In this document: piece after piece, positions 52,049 through 59,089 of the stretch
How the letters are laid out: each line of letters begins with the position of its first letter
How positions within the stretch are numbered: position 1 is the stretch's first letter
From: Acidobacteriota bacterium
GTDB taxonomy: Bacteria; Acidobacteriota; Blastocatellia; Pyrinomonadales; Pyrinomonadaceae
Assembly (NCBI GenBank): GCA_019242475.1
Contig: JAFAVK010000140.1
Location: forward strand, 1 to 64,000
DNA: 64,000 bases
Reading direction: 5' to 3'
Translations under genes and position numbers: made by a program
The notes under the pieces: model-generated
The model's input: the letters and a program-made list of their open reading frames with translations, nothing else
Databases searched by the model: none
Told to the model about the DNA's origin: nothing

Positions 52049-52267
52049 TCACTGTCCGCGCTGCTCGTCGAGTTCGCGCTCGCCCTCTTCGCGCAGCTCG
52101 CGCCCTTCGCGCTCGCGCTCGGGGTTCTGCGTGCCCTGCGCGACCGCCTCGCGCGCCGAGCCCTCGATGCGCTTCATCTCGGCCTCGACGCGCCCCTCGA
52201 CCTCGTCGATGGGCGGCAGCTCGCCCGTCTCGTCCTGCGTCACGAATTTGCCCTTCGAGTCTTCCAT
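52049..52267 (-). CDS. Small charged hypothetical protein
   Basis: 72 aa (MEDSKGKFVTQDETGELPPIDEVEG…), Glu/Arg-rich helix EREREGRELREEGERELDEQRGQ. ATG 52267 has GAGGTGAG 8 nt upstream; a start 27 nt earlier has none. No family recognised. Divergent from the RsbRD-like gene. Confidence 0.6.
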   Translation of the reverse strand: MEDSKGKFVTQDETGELPPIDEVEGRVEAEMKRIEGSAREAVAQGTQNPEREREGRELREEGERELDEQRGQ

Positions 52268-52476
52268 AAAGGTTCTCACCTCGCGAATCATCATTGCGTT
52301 CAGGGGGTTCAGGGAGGCTGCATCGTCTCACCTCCGGCACCCGCCGGTCAAATCTGTTGCCCGCCGCGCGCCGCTTGACTTATACTCACGCGCGCGAACC
52401 GCGCCGCTTCAGGCCCATCTCCCAAACGGCCGCCGCGTGCGCCACTTCCGACGTGACCCGGAGGGTTTCCCCCGAG

Positions 52477-52917
52477 ATGACAGATGAGATTCGCCGGCTG
52501 CTCAAGAACGGGCAGGAGACCATCGTCCGCACCTGGACGGAGAAGGTGACGGCCGACCGCCGCATCAACTCCGACGAGCGCCTCTCCTACCTGCAACTCG
52601 TCGATCACATCCCGCAGATCGTCGAGGAGCTGCACGAGGCGCTCGGCAACGGCCACGGCCACATGCTCACAGAGGGGCGCGAGCACGGCCGCCAGCGCTG
52701 GCGCCAGGGCTACGAGCTGAAAGAGGTCGTGCGCGAGCTGACGCTTTTGCGCGTCACCCTCGTCGAGTTCATCGAGTTCTACCGCGGCGCGCTCCCCCCG
52801 CGCCCGCCCGAGGAGCTGACCCGCTCCTTCCACCGCATCAACGTCTTCATGGACGACGAAATCTACCGCACCGTCGAAGCCTACCTCGACGCTTCCAGGA
52901 ACCCTGAGTCGAACTGA
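52477..52917 (+). CDS. RsbRD N-terminal-like domain protein
   Basis: 146-aa helical protein: IRRLLKNGQETIVRTWTEKVTADRRI, LVDHIPQIVEELHEAL, GREHGRQRWRQGYELKEVVRELTLLRVTLVEFIEFY. This is the RsbRD_N helical bundle that precedes kinase or STAS domains in stressosome and histidine-kinase proteins; here it stands alone. GGAGGGTTTCC lies upstream of ATG 52477. Could act as a free sensor or adaptor of a stress pathway. Confidence 0.82.
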   Translation: MTDEIRRLLKNGQETIVRTWTEKVTADRRINSDERLSYLQLVDHIPQIVEELHEALGNGHGHMLTEGREHGRQRWRQGYELKEVVRELTLLRVTLVEFIEFYRGALPPRPPEELTRSFHRINVFMDDEIYRTVEAYLDASRNPESN

Positions 52918-53061
52918 CGTTGGGAACGCCGAAGTCTGAACGCGGAACGATGTGCTGAGAGCCTGATGCCTTCAGTTCGTCGCTCCGCGTTTTTTGCAGA
53001 CCTCGTATACACTCTACCCGGGCATCAAACGGGTCGGAGCGAGTGGAGGAGGGGAGGGTTT

Positions 53062-53790
53062 ATGAGACCTTTGCAAAGAGTCACGGCGTTCGCACTGTCG
53101 GCGTCCGCATTCCTCTGTCTGTCCGCGGTGGCGTCGGCGCAGCGTCGCGCGGCGCCGGCGCCCAAGCGCGCGGCCGACGCCTCGCGCCACTCGAAGGAGG
53201 CGGCCGAAGTCCTGCGCAGGATTATGTCTGTGCCCGAGAAGGAGATTCCGCGCGACCTCCTTGAGAGCGCCGAGGCCGTCGCCGTCTGCCCCGGCGTCCT
53301 CAAGGCGGCCTTCATCGTCGGCGGCCGCAAAGGTGCCTGCGTCATCAGCCGCCGCACCCTGAAGAGGCAGTGGGGCGCGCCCGCCTTCTACAACCTGGCG
53401 GGCGGGAGCATCGGCGCGCAGGTCGGCGGCGCGAAGACCGACTACGTGCTGCTCTTTATGAACGCGGAGGCGTTGAAGGGTTTGATGGAGGATAAGTTCG
53501 AGATCGGCGGCGAGGCCGAGGCGACCGCCGGCCCCGTCGGCCGCGCGGCCGGCGCCTCGACCAACCCGCGCCTGAGCGCCGGAATCGTGACCTACTCGCG
53601 GAGCAAGGGCGCCTTCCTCGGCGTCTCGCTCAAGGGCGTCGCCATCACGCCCGACAACGACCTCAACGAAGCCTTCTACGGCAAGAAGGCTTCCGAGCTG
53701 ATCCGGGGGCAGGCGGACACGCCCGTCCCCACGCAGGTGCGCGCGCTCCCCCTCGCGCTCGCACGCTACTCCGTCCGGCTCCCCAATTGA
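53062..53790 (+). CDS. SYLF (YSC84-like) domain protein, paralogue 1
   Basis: 242 aa. Signal peptide (ALSASAFLCLSAVASA), short basic linker, then a SYLF domain: LESAEAVAVCPGVLKAAFIVGGRKGACVISRR, APAFYNLAGGSIGAQVGGAKTDYVLLFMNAEALKGLM, GPVGRAAGASTNPRLSAGIVTYSRSKGAFLGVSLKG. Eukaryotic SYLF proteins bind membranes; bacterial function is unknown. ATG 53062 follows GGAGGGGAGGG. Tandem with paralogue 2. Confidence 0.9.
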   Translation: MRPLQRVTAFALSASAFLCLSAVASAQRRAAPAPKRAADASRHSKEAAEVLRRIMSVPEKEIPRDLLESAEAVAVCPGVLKAAFIVGGRKGACVISRRTLKRQWGAPAFYNLAGGSIGAQVGGAKTDYVLLFMNAEALKGLMEDKFEIGGEAEATAGPVGRAAGASTNPRLSAGIVTYSRSKGAFLGVSLKGVAITPDNDLNEAFYGKKASELIRGQADTPVPTQVRALPLALARYSVRLPN

Positions 53791-53795
53791 AGAGG

Positions 53796-53872
53796 AATGA
53801 TGAGTGATGAGTGATGAATGATGAATTGACTGCGGTCTTTAATTCATCATTCATCATTCATCACTCATCATT
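53796..53872. repeat. Word-built palindrome, class D (GATGAGT/GATGAAT)
   Basis: Arms 53796-53827 and 53841-53872 pair over 32 nt with one G·T; 13-nt loop. Built from GATGAGT and GATGAAT units in tandem. It begins 5 nt after the first SYLF stop, and its right end merges into the ribosome site of the second gene (AGAGGAG, 53876-53882). Confidence 0.93.
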
Positions 53873-53889
53873 TCAAAGAGGAGATTTGC

Positions 53890-54654
53890 ATGAAGCTTTC
53901 GACCCGTTTGACCCTTGCGGCGATTCTGGGCGCGGTCGCGGTCTCGGCCGCGACGTTCCCCGCGAAGAGCCGCGCCGGGCAGCAGGAGCGGCAGCGCGTC
54001 GCCACGCGGCCGACCCCGAACGCCAGCCCGAAGCAGCAGAAGGAGGCCGCGAAGAAGGCCGCGTCGGCCTCGAACGCCTTCGAGGAGATGATGGGCGCGG
54101 CCGACCGCTCGATTCCGCGCGAGCTGCTCGACCGCGCCGAGGCCGTCGCCGTCTTCCCCGGCATGCTCAAGGCCGGCTTTGTCGTCGGCGGGCGCGGCGG
54201 CAGCGGCATCATCAGCCGCCGCGTCACCGGCGGCTGGAGCGCGCCCGCCTTCTTCAAGCTGGCCGGCGCCAGCATCGGCCCGCAGATCGGCGCGTCCAGG
54301 ACAGACCTCATCCTCCTCTTCATGAACGAAGACGCTCTGAAGGGGCTGCTCGAAGACAAGCTCGAAATAGGCGGCGAGGCCAGCGCGGCGGCCGGCCCCG
54401 TCGGGCGCACCGCCGCCGCCTCGACTAACGTCACGCTCGACGCGGGCATCCTCTCCTACTCGCGCGGCAAGGGACTCTTCGTCGGCCTTGAGCTGAAGGG
54501 CGCGGTCATCAACCCCGACAACAACCTCAACGAGGCGCTCTACGGCCTCAAGGCGCGGCAAATCCTCACGGGCACGAACAAGGTCAACATGGCCGACGTG
54601 CTGCCCGGCCTCATCACCTTCCCCAACACCCTCGCGCGCTACTCGGTGAAATGA
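53890..54654 (+). CDS. SYLF (YSC84-like) domain protein, paralogue 2
   Basis: 254 aa. Signal peptide, Gln/Ala-rich linker, then a SYLF domain parallel to paralogue 1 (LLDRAEAVAVFPGMLKAGFVVGGRGGSGIISRR, GPVGRTAAASTNVTLDAGILSYSRGKGLFVGLELKG). The pair arose by duplication but the linkers have diverged. RBS AGAGGAG is 7 nt upstream. Followed by a GC hairpin terminator. Confidence 0.9.
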   Translation: MKLSTRLTLAAILGAVAVSAATFPAKSRAGQQERQRVATRPTPNASPKQQKEAAKKAASASNAFEEMMGAADRSIPRELLDRAEAVAVFPGMLKAGFVVGGRGGSGIISRRVTGGWSAPAFFKLAGASIGPQIGASRTDLILLFMNEDALKGLLEDKLEIGGEASAAAGPVGRTAAASTNVTLDAGILSYSRGKGLFVGLELKGAVINPDNNLNEALYGLKARQILTGTNKVNMADVLPGLITFPNTLARYSVK

Positions 54655-54673
54655 AGGACGGGCAACGGACAGA

Positions 54674-54714
54674 GAAGGCCGCCGGCGAGTGTTAGCGACT
54701 CGCCGGCGGCCTTC
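54674..54714. terminator. Hairpin after the second SYLF gene
   Basis: GAAGGCCGCCGGCGAGT (54674-54690) pairs perfectly with ACTCGCCGGCGGCCTTC (54698-54714), 7-nt loop; no U-tract. Confidence 0.8.
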
Positions 54715-54890
54715 GACGTCGGGGCTCGTTCGATGGGAGGGCCGGCGCGCGGGTGAGCTTGCGCCGGCCACGCGGCACAGTCCGCCGTGCCCTTTCAGCA
54801 GACGTGCCGTACAGGGGCGGTGCGGCTGCCCGACGCATCGCGCCCCTACTTAATCTTTAAACGTACAGACCGCCGGCCGAACCCCTCTGC

Positions 54891-55310
54891 TCACCCGCGC
54901 GCGAGCAGCCCGGCGGCGGTGCGCGCGAGGCTGTAGACGCCGCGCGGCTTTCTCAAATAGGCGTCTACGCCCGCGCGACGCGCGTCGCGCTCGACCTCGC
55001 TGTCGGTGAACATGATGATCGGCGCCCGCAGGGCGCGCGGCAGGGCGCGTGCGCGCCGCGTAAGCTCCAGCCCGTCGAGCCCCGGCAGGCGGAAGTCGAG
55101 AATTAAAAGGTCGAAGCGCCCGCCGTTCTGTAGGCGCCTGAGCGCCTCGTCCCCGCGCGCGCAGACCTCCACGCGCCACCCTTCGGCCTCCAGAGTCTCC
55201 CGCACGGCGTCGGCCACGAGCGGCGCCTGCTCTGCGTAGAGGATCGAGTAACGGCGCGCGCCGCGCCCCTCGGCTGCGGCGGCCGTCTGCGTGGGGAAAG
55301 AGAGATTCAT
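54891..55310 (-). CDS. Response-regulator receiver-domain protein
   Basis: 139 aa, one receiver domain: YSILYAEQAPLVADAV (acidic pocket Ala-Glu instead of Asp-Asp), FDLLILDFRLPGLDGLELTRRARAL with the phospho-acceptor Asp, IIMFTDSE (Thr/Ser switch), AYLRKPRGV (Lys). No output domain, like CheY. Only one acid in the pocket, so phosphorylation may be weak. 420 nt after the Fis-type regulator, same strand. Confidence 0.85.
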   Translation of the reverse strand: MNLSFPTQTAAAAEGRGARRYSILYAEQAPLVADAVRETLEAEGWRVEVCARGDEALRRLQNGGRFDLLILDFRLPGLDGLELTRRARALPRALRAPIIMFTDSEVERDARRAGVDAYLRKPRGVYSLARTAAGLLARG

Positions 55311-55730
55311 GCGCGGCTCGCCTCCGTCAAACCCTCACACGAGAGTTTTCAAGGTCGGCAGAACGTTCGTCCGCCTTGGTGCTTGTCGGAGGCGGCGGGG
55401 GCGGACGGACGCAGTCCCGGCCTCCGGACAGGGGTCTCTGCCCTTCGCTTCAACCGTTCGAAAAATTGAGTTGGCTCGTAAGTGCTGCGTGGGCTCTCGT
55501 ACGGTGAGGCGGCACCGCACGCGTCTCGCTTCGGCTTCGGCCGACGTTCGGGCGCAGCGTGGCGAGATTAGCCTCTGGCCCTGTTCAAATCAATAAAATA
55601 ATCCGGGGCTGTGATATTGCCCCGTGCTGATTTGTTGAGGTTATGAGGGGCTGCAACTTTTAAAGCATTCGGAGGCGGGCTCAGGGGGCGTTCGTGGGCT
55701 CGGCCGCCTTCGGAGGGGTTGAAAGTAAGC
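55311..55730. other. 420-nt gap between response regulator and Fis-type regulator
   Basis: No trustworthy coding frame. Contains a hairpin CGGGGC/GCCCCG at 55604-55624 which, read on the minus strand, is followed by GGATTATTTTATT, i.e. a possible terminator for the Fis-type gene 110 nt downstream of its stop. The remainder could be a leader of the response regulator or an unannotated RNA. Confidence 0.4.
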
Positions 55731-56219
55731 TCAGTGTCTGGACTTGGCGGGCGGCTTTCTGAAGATGCTGCGCAGGCGCCTGCGCACGGGCGTCCGCTTG
55801 GCCGCGAGGCTCTTGTGGCGCGTGTTGAGAATCGTGCCGAGCGTCTGGTGCGTGAGCCCGAGGAGGCGCGCGGCCTTCGTGACGCTCCCGCAGGCCTTTT
55901 CGAGCGCCCGTTCGATGAGCCGCGCCTCGAAGTCCTGGACGGCCTCGTACATGTTGAAGCCCTCGCTTCCGACCTCTGGCCCCGCGAGCCTGCGCATGAC
56001 GACGCGCGCGCAGGTCCTGAGGCGCGCCAAGGTCTCCGCGTCCTCCCTCTCTCTCAGGAGTTCGTCGGCGCGCTGGTAAAGCTCGTAGACCTCCGAGCTG
56101 TGCAGGCTGCCGTCCGCTCCCTGCTCCTCGATCAACGTGAGCAGGGCGGGCGCGGGTCGCTCGTCGGCCGGGGCCGAAAAGCCGCCCGGCCGCTCCGGGC
56201 GTTCGTCGGGTAAAGTCAT
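55731..56219 (-). CDS. Fis-type helix-turn-helix regulator
   Basis: 162 aa from ATG 56219 (AAGGAAG 8 nt upstream). The C-terminus YEAVQDFEARLIERALEKACGSVTKAARLLGLTHQTLGTILNTRH is the Fis/NtrC-type HTH; a basic tail (RRRLRSIFRKPPAKSRH) follows. The N-terminal half has no receiver or AAA+ domain. Divergent from lexA. May act as a nucleoid or stress regulator. Confidence 0.88.
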   Translation of the reverse strand: MTLPDERPERPGGFSAPADERPAPALLTLIEEQGADGSLHSSEVYELYQRADELLREREDAETLARLRTCARVVMRRLAGPEVGSEGFNMYEAVQDFEARLIERALEKACGSVTKAARLLGLTHQTLGTILNTRHKSLAAKRTPVRRRLRSIFRKPPAKSRH

Positions 56220-56576
56220 CTCGGTTTCTTCCTTAAGCGGGGTTGCAGTATTTCTGGCGGGGAAGTGGGAGTCCGTCACCCCTGGGCGGGGTTGACGGTT
56301 TGGCTCCCTCGGGCACTTCATACGTGTGGCGGGAGATAAGCTTCGCGGGCCGTCCCGACGGGACGGGGCGCGGGACGCAGATTAACGCCGCGCGCCCTGG
56401 AATGCAACAGGTTTATAGGTCGGGCTCGCGTGGACGTATGAAGGGGCGACGACTTCCAACATATTCCTTGACGCCTCAGTCAACGACCCATACAATCGCC
56501 GCAGCCCCGTAAGAGCGAGTAAGAACCCCCCTTCCAAAGAGACCGGACGCTCACACGGCAAGGAGTCTGTTTACCG
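56220..56576. other. 357-nt divergent control region of the Fis-type gene and lexA
   Basis: Contains the lexA promoter at 56468-56496. No gene. The half-palindrome CGTATGA (about 56434) is the only match I see to the umuD inverted repeat; no perfect LexA box is found. Confidence 0.5.
56468..56496 (+). promoter_or_regulatory. lexA promoter
   Basis: TTGACG at 56468-56473 and TACAAT at 56491-56496, exactly 17 nt apart. The best promoter match in the window; leader about 75 nt, AAGGAG near 56561. Confidence 0.65.
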
Positions 56577-57200
56577 ATGCAACCCCGGACGCAGCGCCAG
56601 AGGGAGATCCTCGAATACATCACGCGCTTCATCGAGCGCCACGGTTACGAGCCCTCCTACGCGCAGATCGCGCGCCACTTCGGCGTCTCTTCGAAGGCGA
56701 CCATCGCCAAGCACATCGAGGCCCTGGAGCGGCGCGGGCTCATCTCGCGCCACCGCAACGACGGCGCCTTCGGCCTCACGGTGCAGCCCGCGGAGGTGGA
56801 CGTTGACGCGACCTGCGAGGTGCCCCTGCTCGGGCGCATCGCGGCGGGCGCGCCGCTCGACGTGGACGAAGACCGCGAGACCATCACGGTGCCGCGCTTC
56901 CTCCTCGGGCGCGTGCGGCCCGGTCGCGTCTATGCCCTGCGGGTGGCGGGCGACTCGATGATCGACGAGCACATCTGCGACGGCGACATCGCGCTTATCG
57001 AGAACCGGACGGAGGCGCGCGACGGCGAGATCGTCGTGGCGCTCGTCGAGGGCGCGCGCGCCACGCTCAAACGCCTCTACCGCTTCGGCACGGATGTCGA
57101 GCTGCGCCCCGCCAACGCGCAGCACGCGCCCATCCGCCTGCACGCCTCGAAGGTCGCCGTCCAGGGCATCTTCCGCGGCCTGCTCCGCCCGGCCGTCTGA
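56577..57200 (+). CDS. lexA: LexA repressor
   Basis: 207 aa. Represses the SOS regulon and self-cleaves with RecA*. N-terminal winged helix (RQREILEYITRFIERHGYEPSYAQIARHFGVSSKATIAKHIEALERRG), cleavage site A90-G91 in LLGRIAAGAPLDV, Ser127 in VAGDSMID and Lys165 in ATLKRLYR form the dyad. The only regulator here with a visible DNA-damage link, and the likely controller of umuD. Confidence 0.96.
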   Translation: MQPRTQRQREILEYITRFIERHGYEPSYAQIARHFGVSSKATIAKHIEALERRGLISRHRNDGAFGLTVQPAEVDVDATCEVPLLGRIAAGAPLDVDEDRETITVPRFLLGRVRPGRVYALRVAGDSMIDEHICDGDIALIENRTEARDGEIVVALVEGARATLKRLYRFGTDVELRPANAQHAPIRLHASKVAVQGIFRGLLRPAV

Positions 57201-57220
57201 GCGCGCGAAAAAGTTGCACG

Positions 57221-57266
57221 AGGGAAGGAGGGTGACAGTGATGCTGTCGTCCTCCTTCCCTTTTTC
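57221..57266 (+). terminator. Intrinsic terminator of lexA (shared with mscL end)
   Basis: AGGGAAGGAGG with inner TGACAG pairs with CTGTCG and CCTCCTTCCC, then TTTTT. Sits between the convergent lexA and mscL stops. Confidence 0.9.
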
Positions 57267-57278
57267 TACGGGGAGCGT

Positions 57279-57746
57279 TCAGGCCGTTTGCAGCTCGCTC
57301 GTGCACTGCGGGCAGCGTGTGGCCTTGACGGGGATGGCGGAGACGCAGAAGGGGCAGTTCTTGGTCGTCGGCTCTTCGGACTCGGCCGGCTCGTCGCTCC
57401 AGAGGCGGTTGACGCGTTTGACGATGAGGAAGATGACGAAGGCGACGATGAGGAAGCTGATGAGGTCGTTGATGAACTGGCCGTAGGCGACGACGGGGAT
57501 GGCCTTCGCCTTCGCCTCGGCGAGCGAGACGGGGATGCCGTTGGACTTGTCGAGGACGTAGAACATGCCCGCGAAGTCGATGCGGCCGGTGATGAGGCCG
57601 ATGAAGGGCATCAGGATGCCCTCGACGAGCGAGGTCACGATCTTGTTGAAGGCGGCGCCGATGATGACGCCGACGGCGAGGTCGATGACGTTGCCGCGCG
57701 CGATGAAGTCGCGGAACTCCTGGACGAAGCCTTTACTCTTTGCCAT
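57279..57746 (-). CDS. mscL: Large-conductance mechanosensitive channel with C-terminal zinc ribbon
   Basis: 155 aa. Relieves osmotic downshock. FRDFIARGNVIDLAVGVIIGAAFNKIVTSLVEGILMPFIG is the MscL pore helix; second helix FINDLISFLIVAFVIFLIVKRVNRL. After it, an added tail with two CxxC knuckles (CPFC 131-134, CPQC 145-148) forms a rubredoxin-like zinc ribbon in place of the usual C-terminal helix bundle. ATG 57746. Divergent from the tRNA region. Confidence 0.95.
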   Translation of the reverse strand: MAKSKGFVQEFRDFIARGNVIDLAVGVIIGAAFNKIVTSLVEGILMPFIGLITGRIDFAGMFYVLDKSNGIPVSLAEAKAKAIPVVAYGQFINDLISFLIVAFVIFLIVKRVNRLWSDEPAESEEPTTKNCPFCVSAIPVKATRCPQCTSELQTA

Positions 57747-57876
57747 GTGCGCGTCACTCCGTGGCTGCTCAGGAAGCTGTTAGAGCGTCTGCGCCCCGGG
57801 TTGTATTGCAAAACGGCCGGGGCGTCAATAGCTTTTCAGCGGAAGCGGCTGGTCGAAGATTGAGGCGCAAATGAAA

Positions 57877-57909
57877 TTGCCGTATAACTGGGTGACAGCT
57901 ATACGGCAA
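57877..57909 (-). terminator. Terminator of tRNA-Thr
   Basis: TTGCCGTATA (57877-57886) pairs perfectly with TATACGGCAA (57900-57909). On the minus strand it follows the tRNA 3' end by 10 nt and ends in TTTCATTT. Confidence 0.8.
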
Positions 57910-57919
57910 CTAAAAATTG

Positions 57920-57995
57920 TGGAGCCACCTTGGAGACTCGAACTCCAGACCTGTCGATTACGAATCGACTGCTCTACCAACTGAGCTAAGGTGGC
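57920..57995 (-). tRNA. tRNA-Thr (anticodon CGT), CCA encoded
   Basis: Minus strand, 76 nt. Acceptor GCCACCT/AGGTGGC, D arm GCTC-AGTTGGTA-GAGC, anticodon stem GTCGA/TCGAC with loop TTCGTAA (CGT), T arm TGGAG-TTCGAGT-CTCCA, discriminator T and encoded CCA. Reads ACG codons, frequent in this GC-rich genome. Confidence 0.97.
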
Positions 57996-58074
57996 CCGTT
58001 GGAAGTGAAAATATACGGAGCGGCCGCGGGGGATGTCAAGCGGGGCGCCCGGCGAGAATCAGCGAGGAGGAGCG

Positions 58075-58689
58075 ATGCCAAAGGATCGAGCGGAAGTGCA
58101 GGATCAGTACAAGATCGGCGGCGGTTCGTTGAACGAGTACGAGTACGGGCAGAGCAAGGGCGAGTACGAGGAGCAGGCGCACCAGGGGCCGGAGGACGCG
58201 CCGGTGGAGGGCTTGCGCGGGGCGGCCGAGCCGGGTCTGCCCGAGAACGTGGCCGAGCGCATCCGGCAGGTCGAGGAGCGCGCGCACGAGATAGTCGAGC
58301 GGCGCCGGGCGAAGCAGGGCGGCGGCGCACAGAAGGGCGCGGCCAAGTCTGCCGGAAAGGCCGCGAAGAAGCCCGCGCCGGCCGCGAAGAAAGCCGCGAA
58401 GGGGGCGGCGCAAGCGTCCGCGAAGAAGGGGGCGGCGAAGGCCGGCGGCTCGGCCAAGGGCTCGGCCAAGGGCGCTTCGAAGAAGGGCGGCGCGAAGGGC
58501 TCGGCCACGAAAGGCGGCGCGTCGAAGAAGGGCGCCCCTAAAGGCGCAGCCGGGAAGGCTAGTGGTAAGGGCGGTGCCGGGGTCGGAGCGAAGAAGGCCG
58601 CGGCTAAAAAGGGTGCGGCTAAGAAGAGCGCGGCTAAGAAGGGCGGAGCGAAGAAGGGCGGAGCGAAGAAGGGCGGCGCCCGGCGTTGA
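58075..58689 (+). CDS. Histone H1-like Lys/Ala/Gly-rich protein with acidic N-terminus
   Basis: 204 aa from ATG 58075 (GAGGAGG 4 nt upstream). Residues 1-85 are acidic and helical (VQDQYKIGGGSLNEYEYGQSKGEYEEQAHQGPED…VEERAHEIVERRR). Residues 90-204 are nearly all Lys, Ala, Gly and Ser in AAKKGAAK/GGAKKGGAK repeats, like bacterial H1 (Hc1/AlgP-type) tails that bind DNA. Probable nucleoid or stress protein. The repeats make the gene prone to length change. Confidence 0.85.
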   Translation: MPKDRAEVQDQYKIGGGSLNEYEYGQSKGEYEEQAHQGPEDAPVEGLRGAAEPGLPENVAERIRQVEERAHEIVERRRAKQGGGAQKGAAKSAGKAAKKPAPAAKKAAKGAAQASAKKGAAKAGGSAKGSAKGASKKGGAKGSATKGGASKKGAPKGAAGKASGKGGAGVGAKKAAAKKGAAKKSAAKKGGAKKGGAKKGGARR

Positions 58690-58724
58690 GGCCGGCCTCC
58701 TGACTTGATTTTGCAAAGGGGTGA

Positions 58725-58898
58725 ATGAGGATGGAAGAGACGGACGAGAAGTCGGAGGGCGGCGCGGCGCGCGAGTCGGGGTCGGCGGGTGAGGGGGAGG
58801 CCGAGCTGCGTGCGGAGGAGGAGTCGGCGAAGGCGATGGAGGCGGAGGTGCCGCACCCGCCCGGCTACGACAATCCCGGACAGGAGCAGCCCTCTTGA
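58725..58898 (+). CDS. Small acidic protein downstream of the H1-like gene
   Basis: 57 aa: MRMEETDEKSEGGAARESGS…EVPHPPGYDNPGQEQPS. Very acidic. AAAGGGG is 5 nt upstream. 35 nt after the H1-like stop, same strand. An acidic partner beside a basic tail protein is suggestive of charge pairing; no family recognised. Confidence 0.6.
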   Translation: MRMEETDEKSEGGAARESGSAGEGEAELRAEEESAKAMEAEVPHPPGYDNPGQEQPS

Positions 58899-58974
58899 GG
58901 AGCTGAGAAGCGGCGGAGGTTCAATCGGGAAGGTCTGCCGCCTCTGAAACAAAGAGCGGCCGGCGGCCGTAAGA

Positions 58975-59030
58975 AGCCCGGAAGGACGGACGAGGGCGAT
59001 GCCCGGCGTCAGTCCCTCCGGGCTTTTTTA
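58975..59030 (+). terminator. Intrinsic terminator after the small acidic gene
   Basis: AAGCCCGGA-GGAC pairs with GTCC-TCCGGGCTT, then TTTT. Confidence 0.8.
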
Positions 59031-59089
59031 TTCCTCAAGCGGTCTATTCTAAAGTCAACGGTCTCACGTCTCCCCGCGTCTTAGAACCC

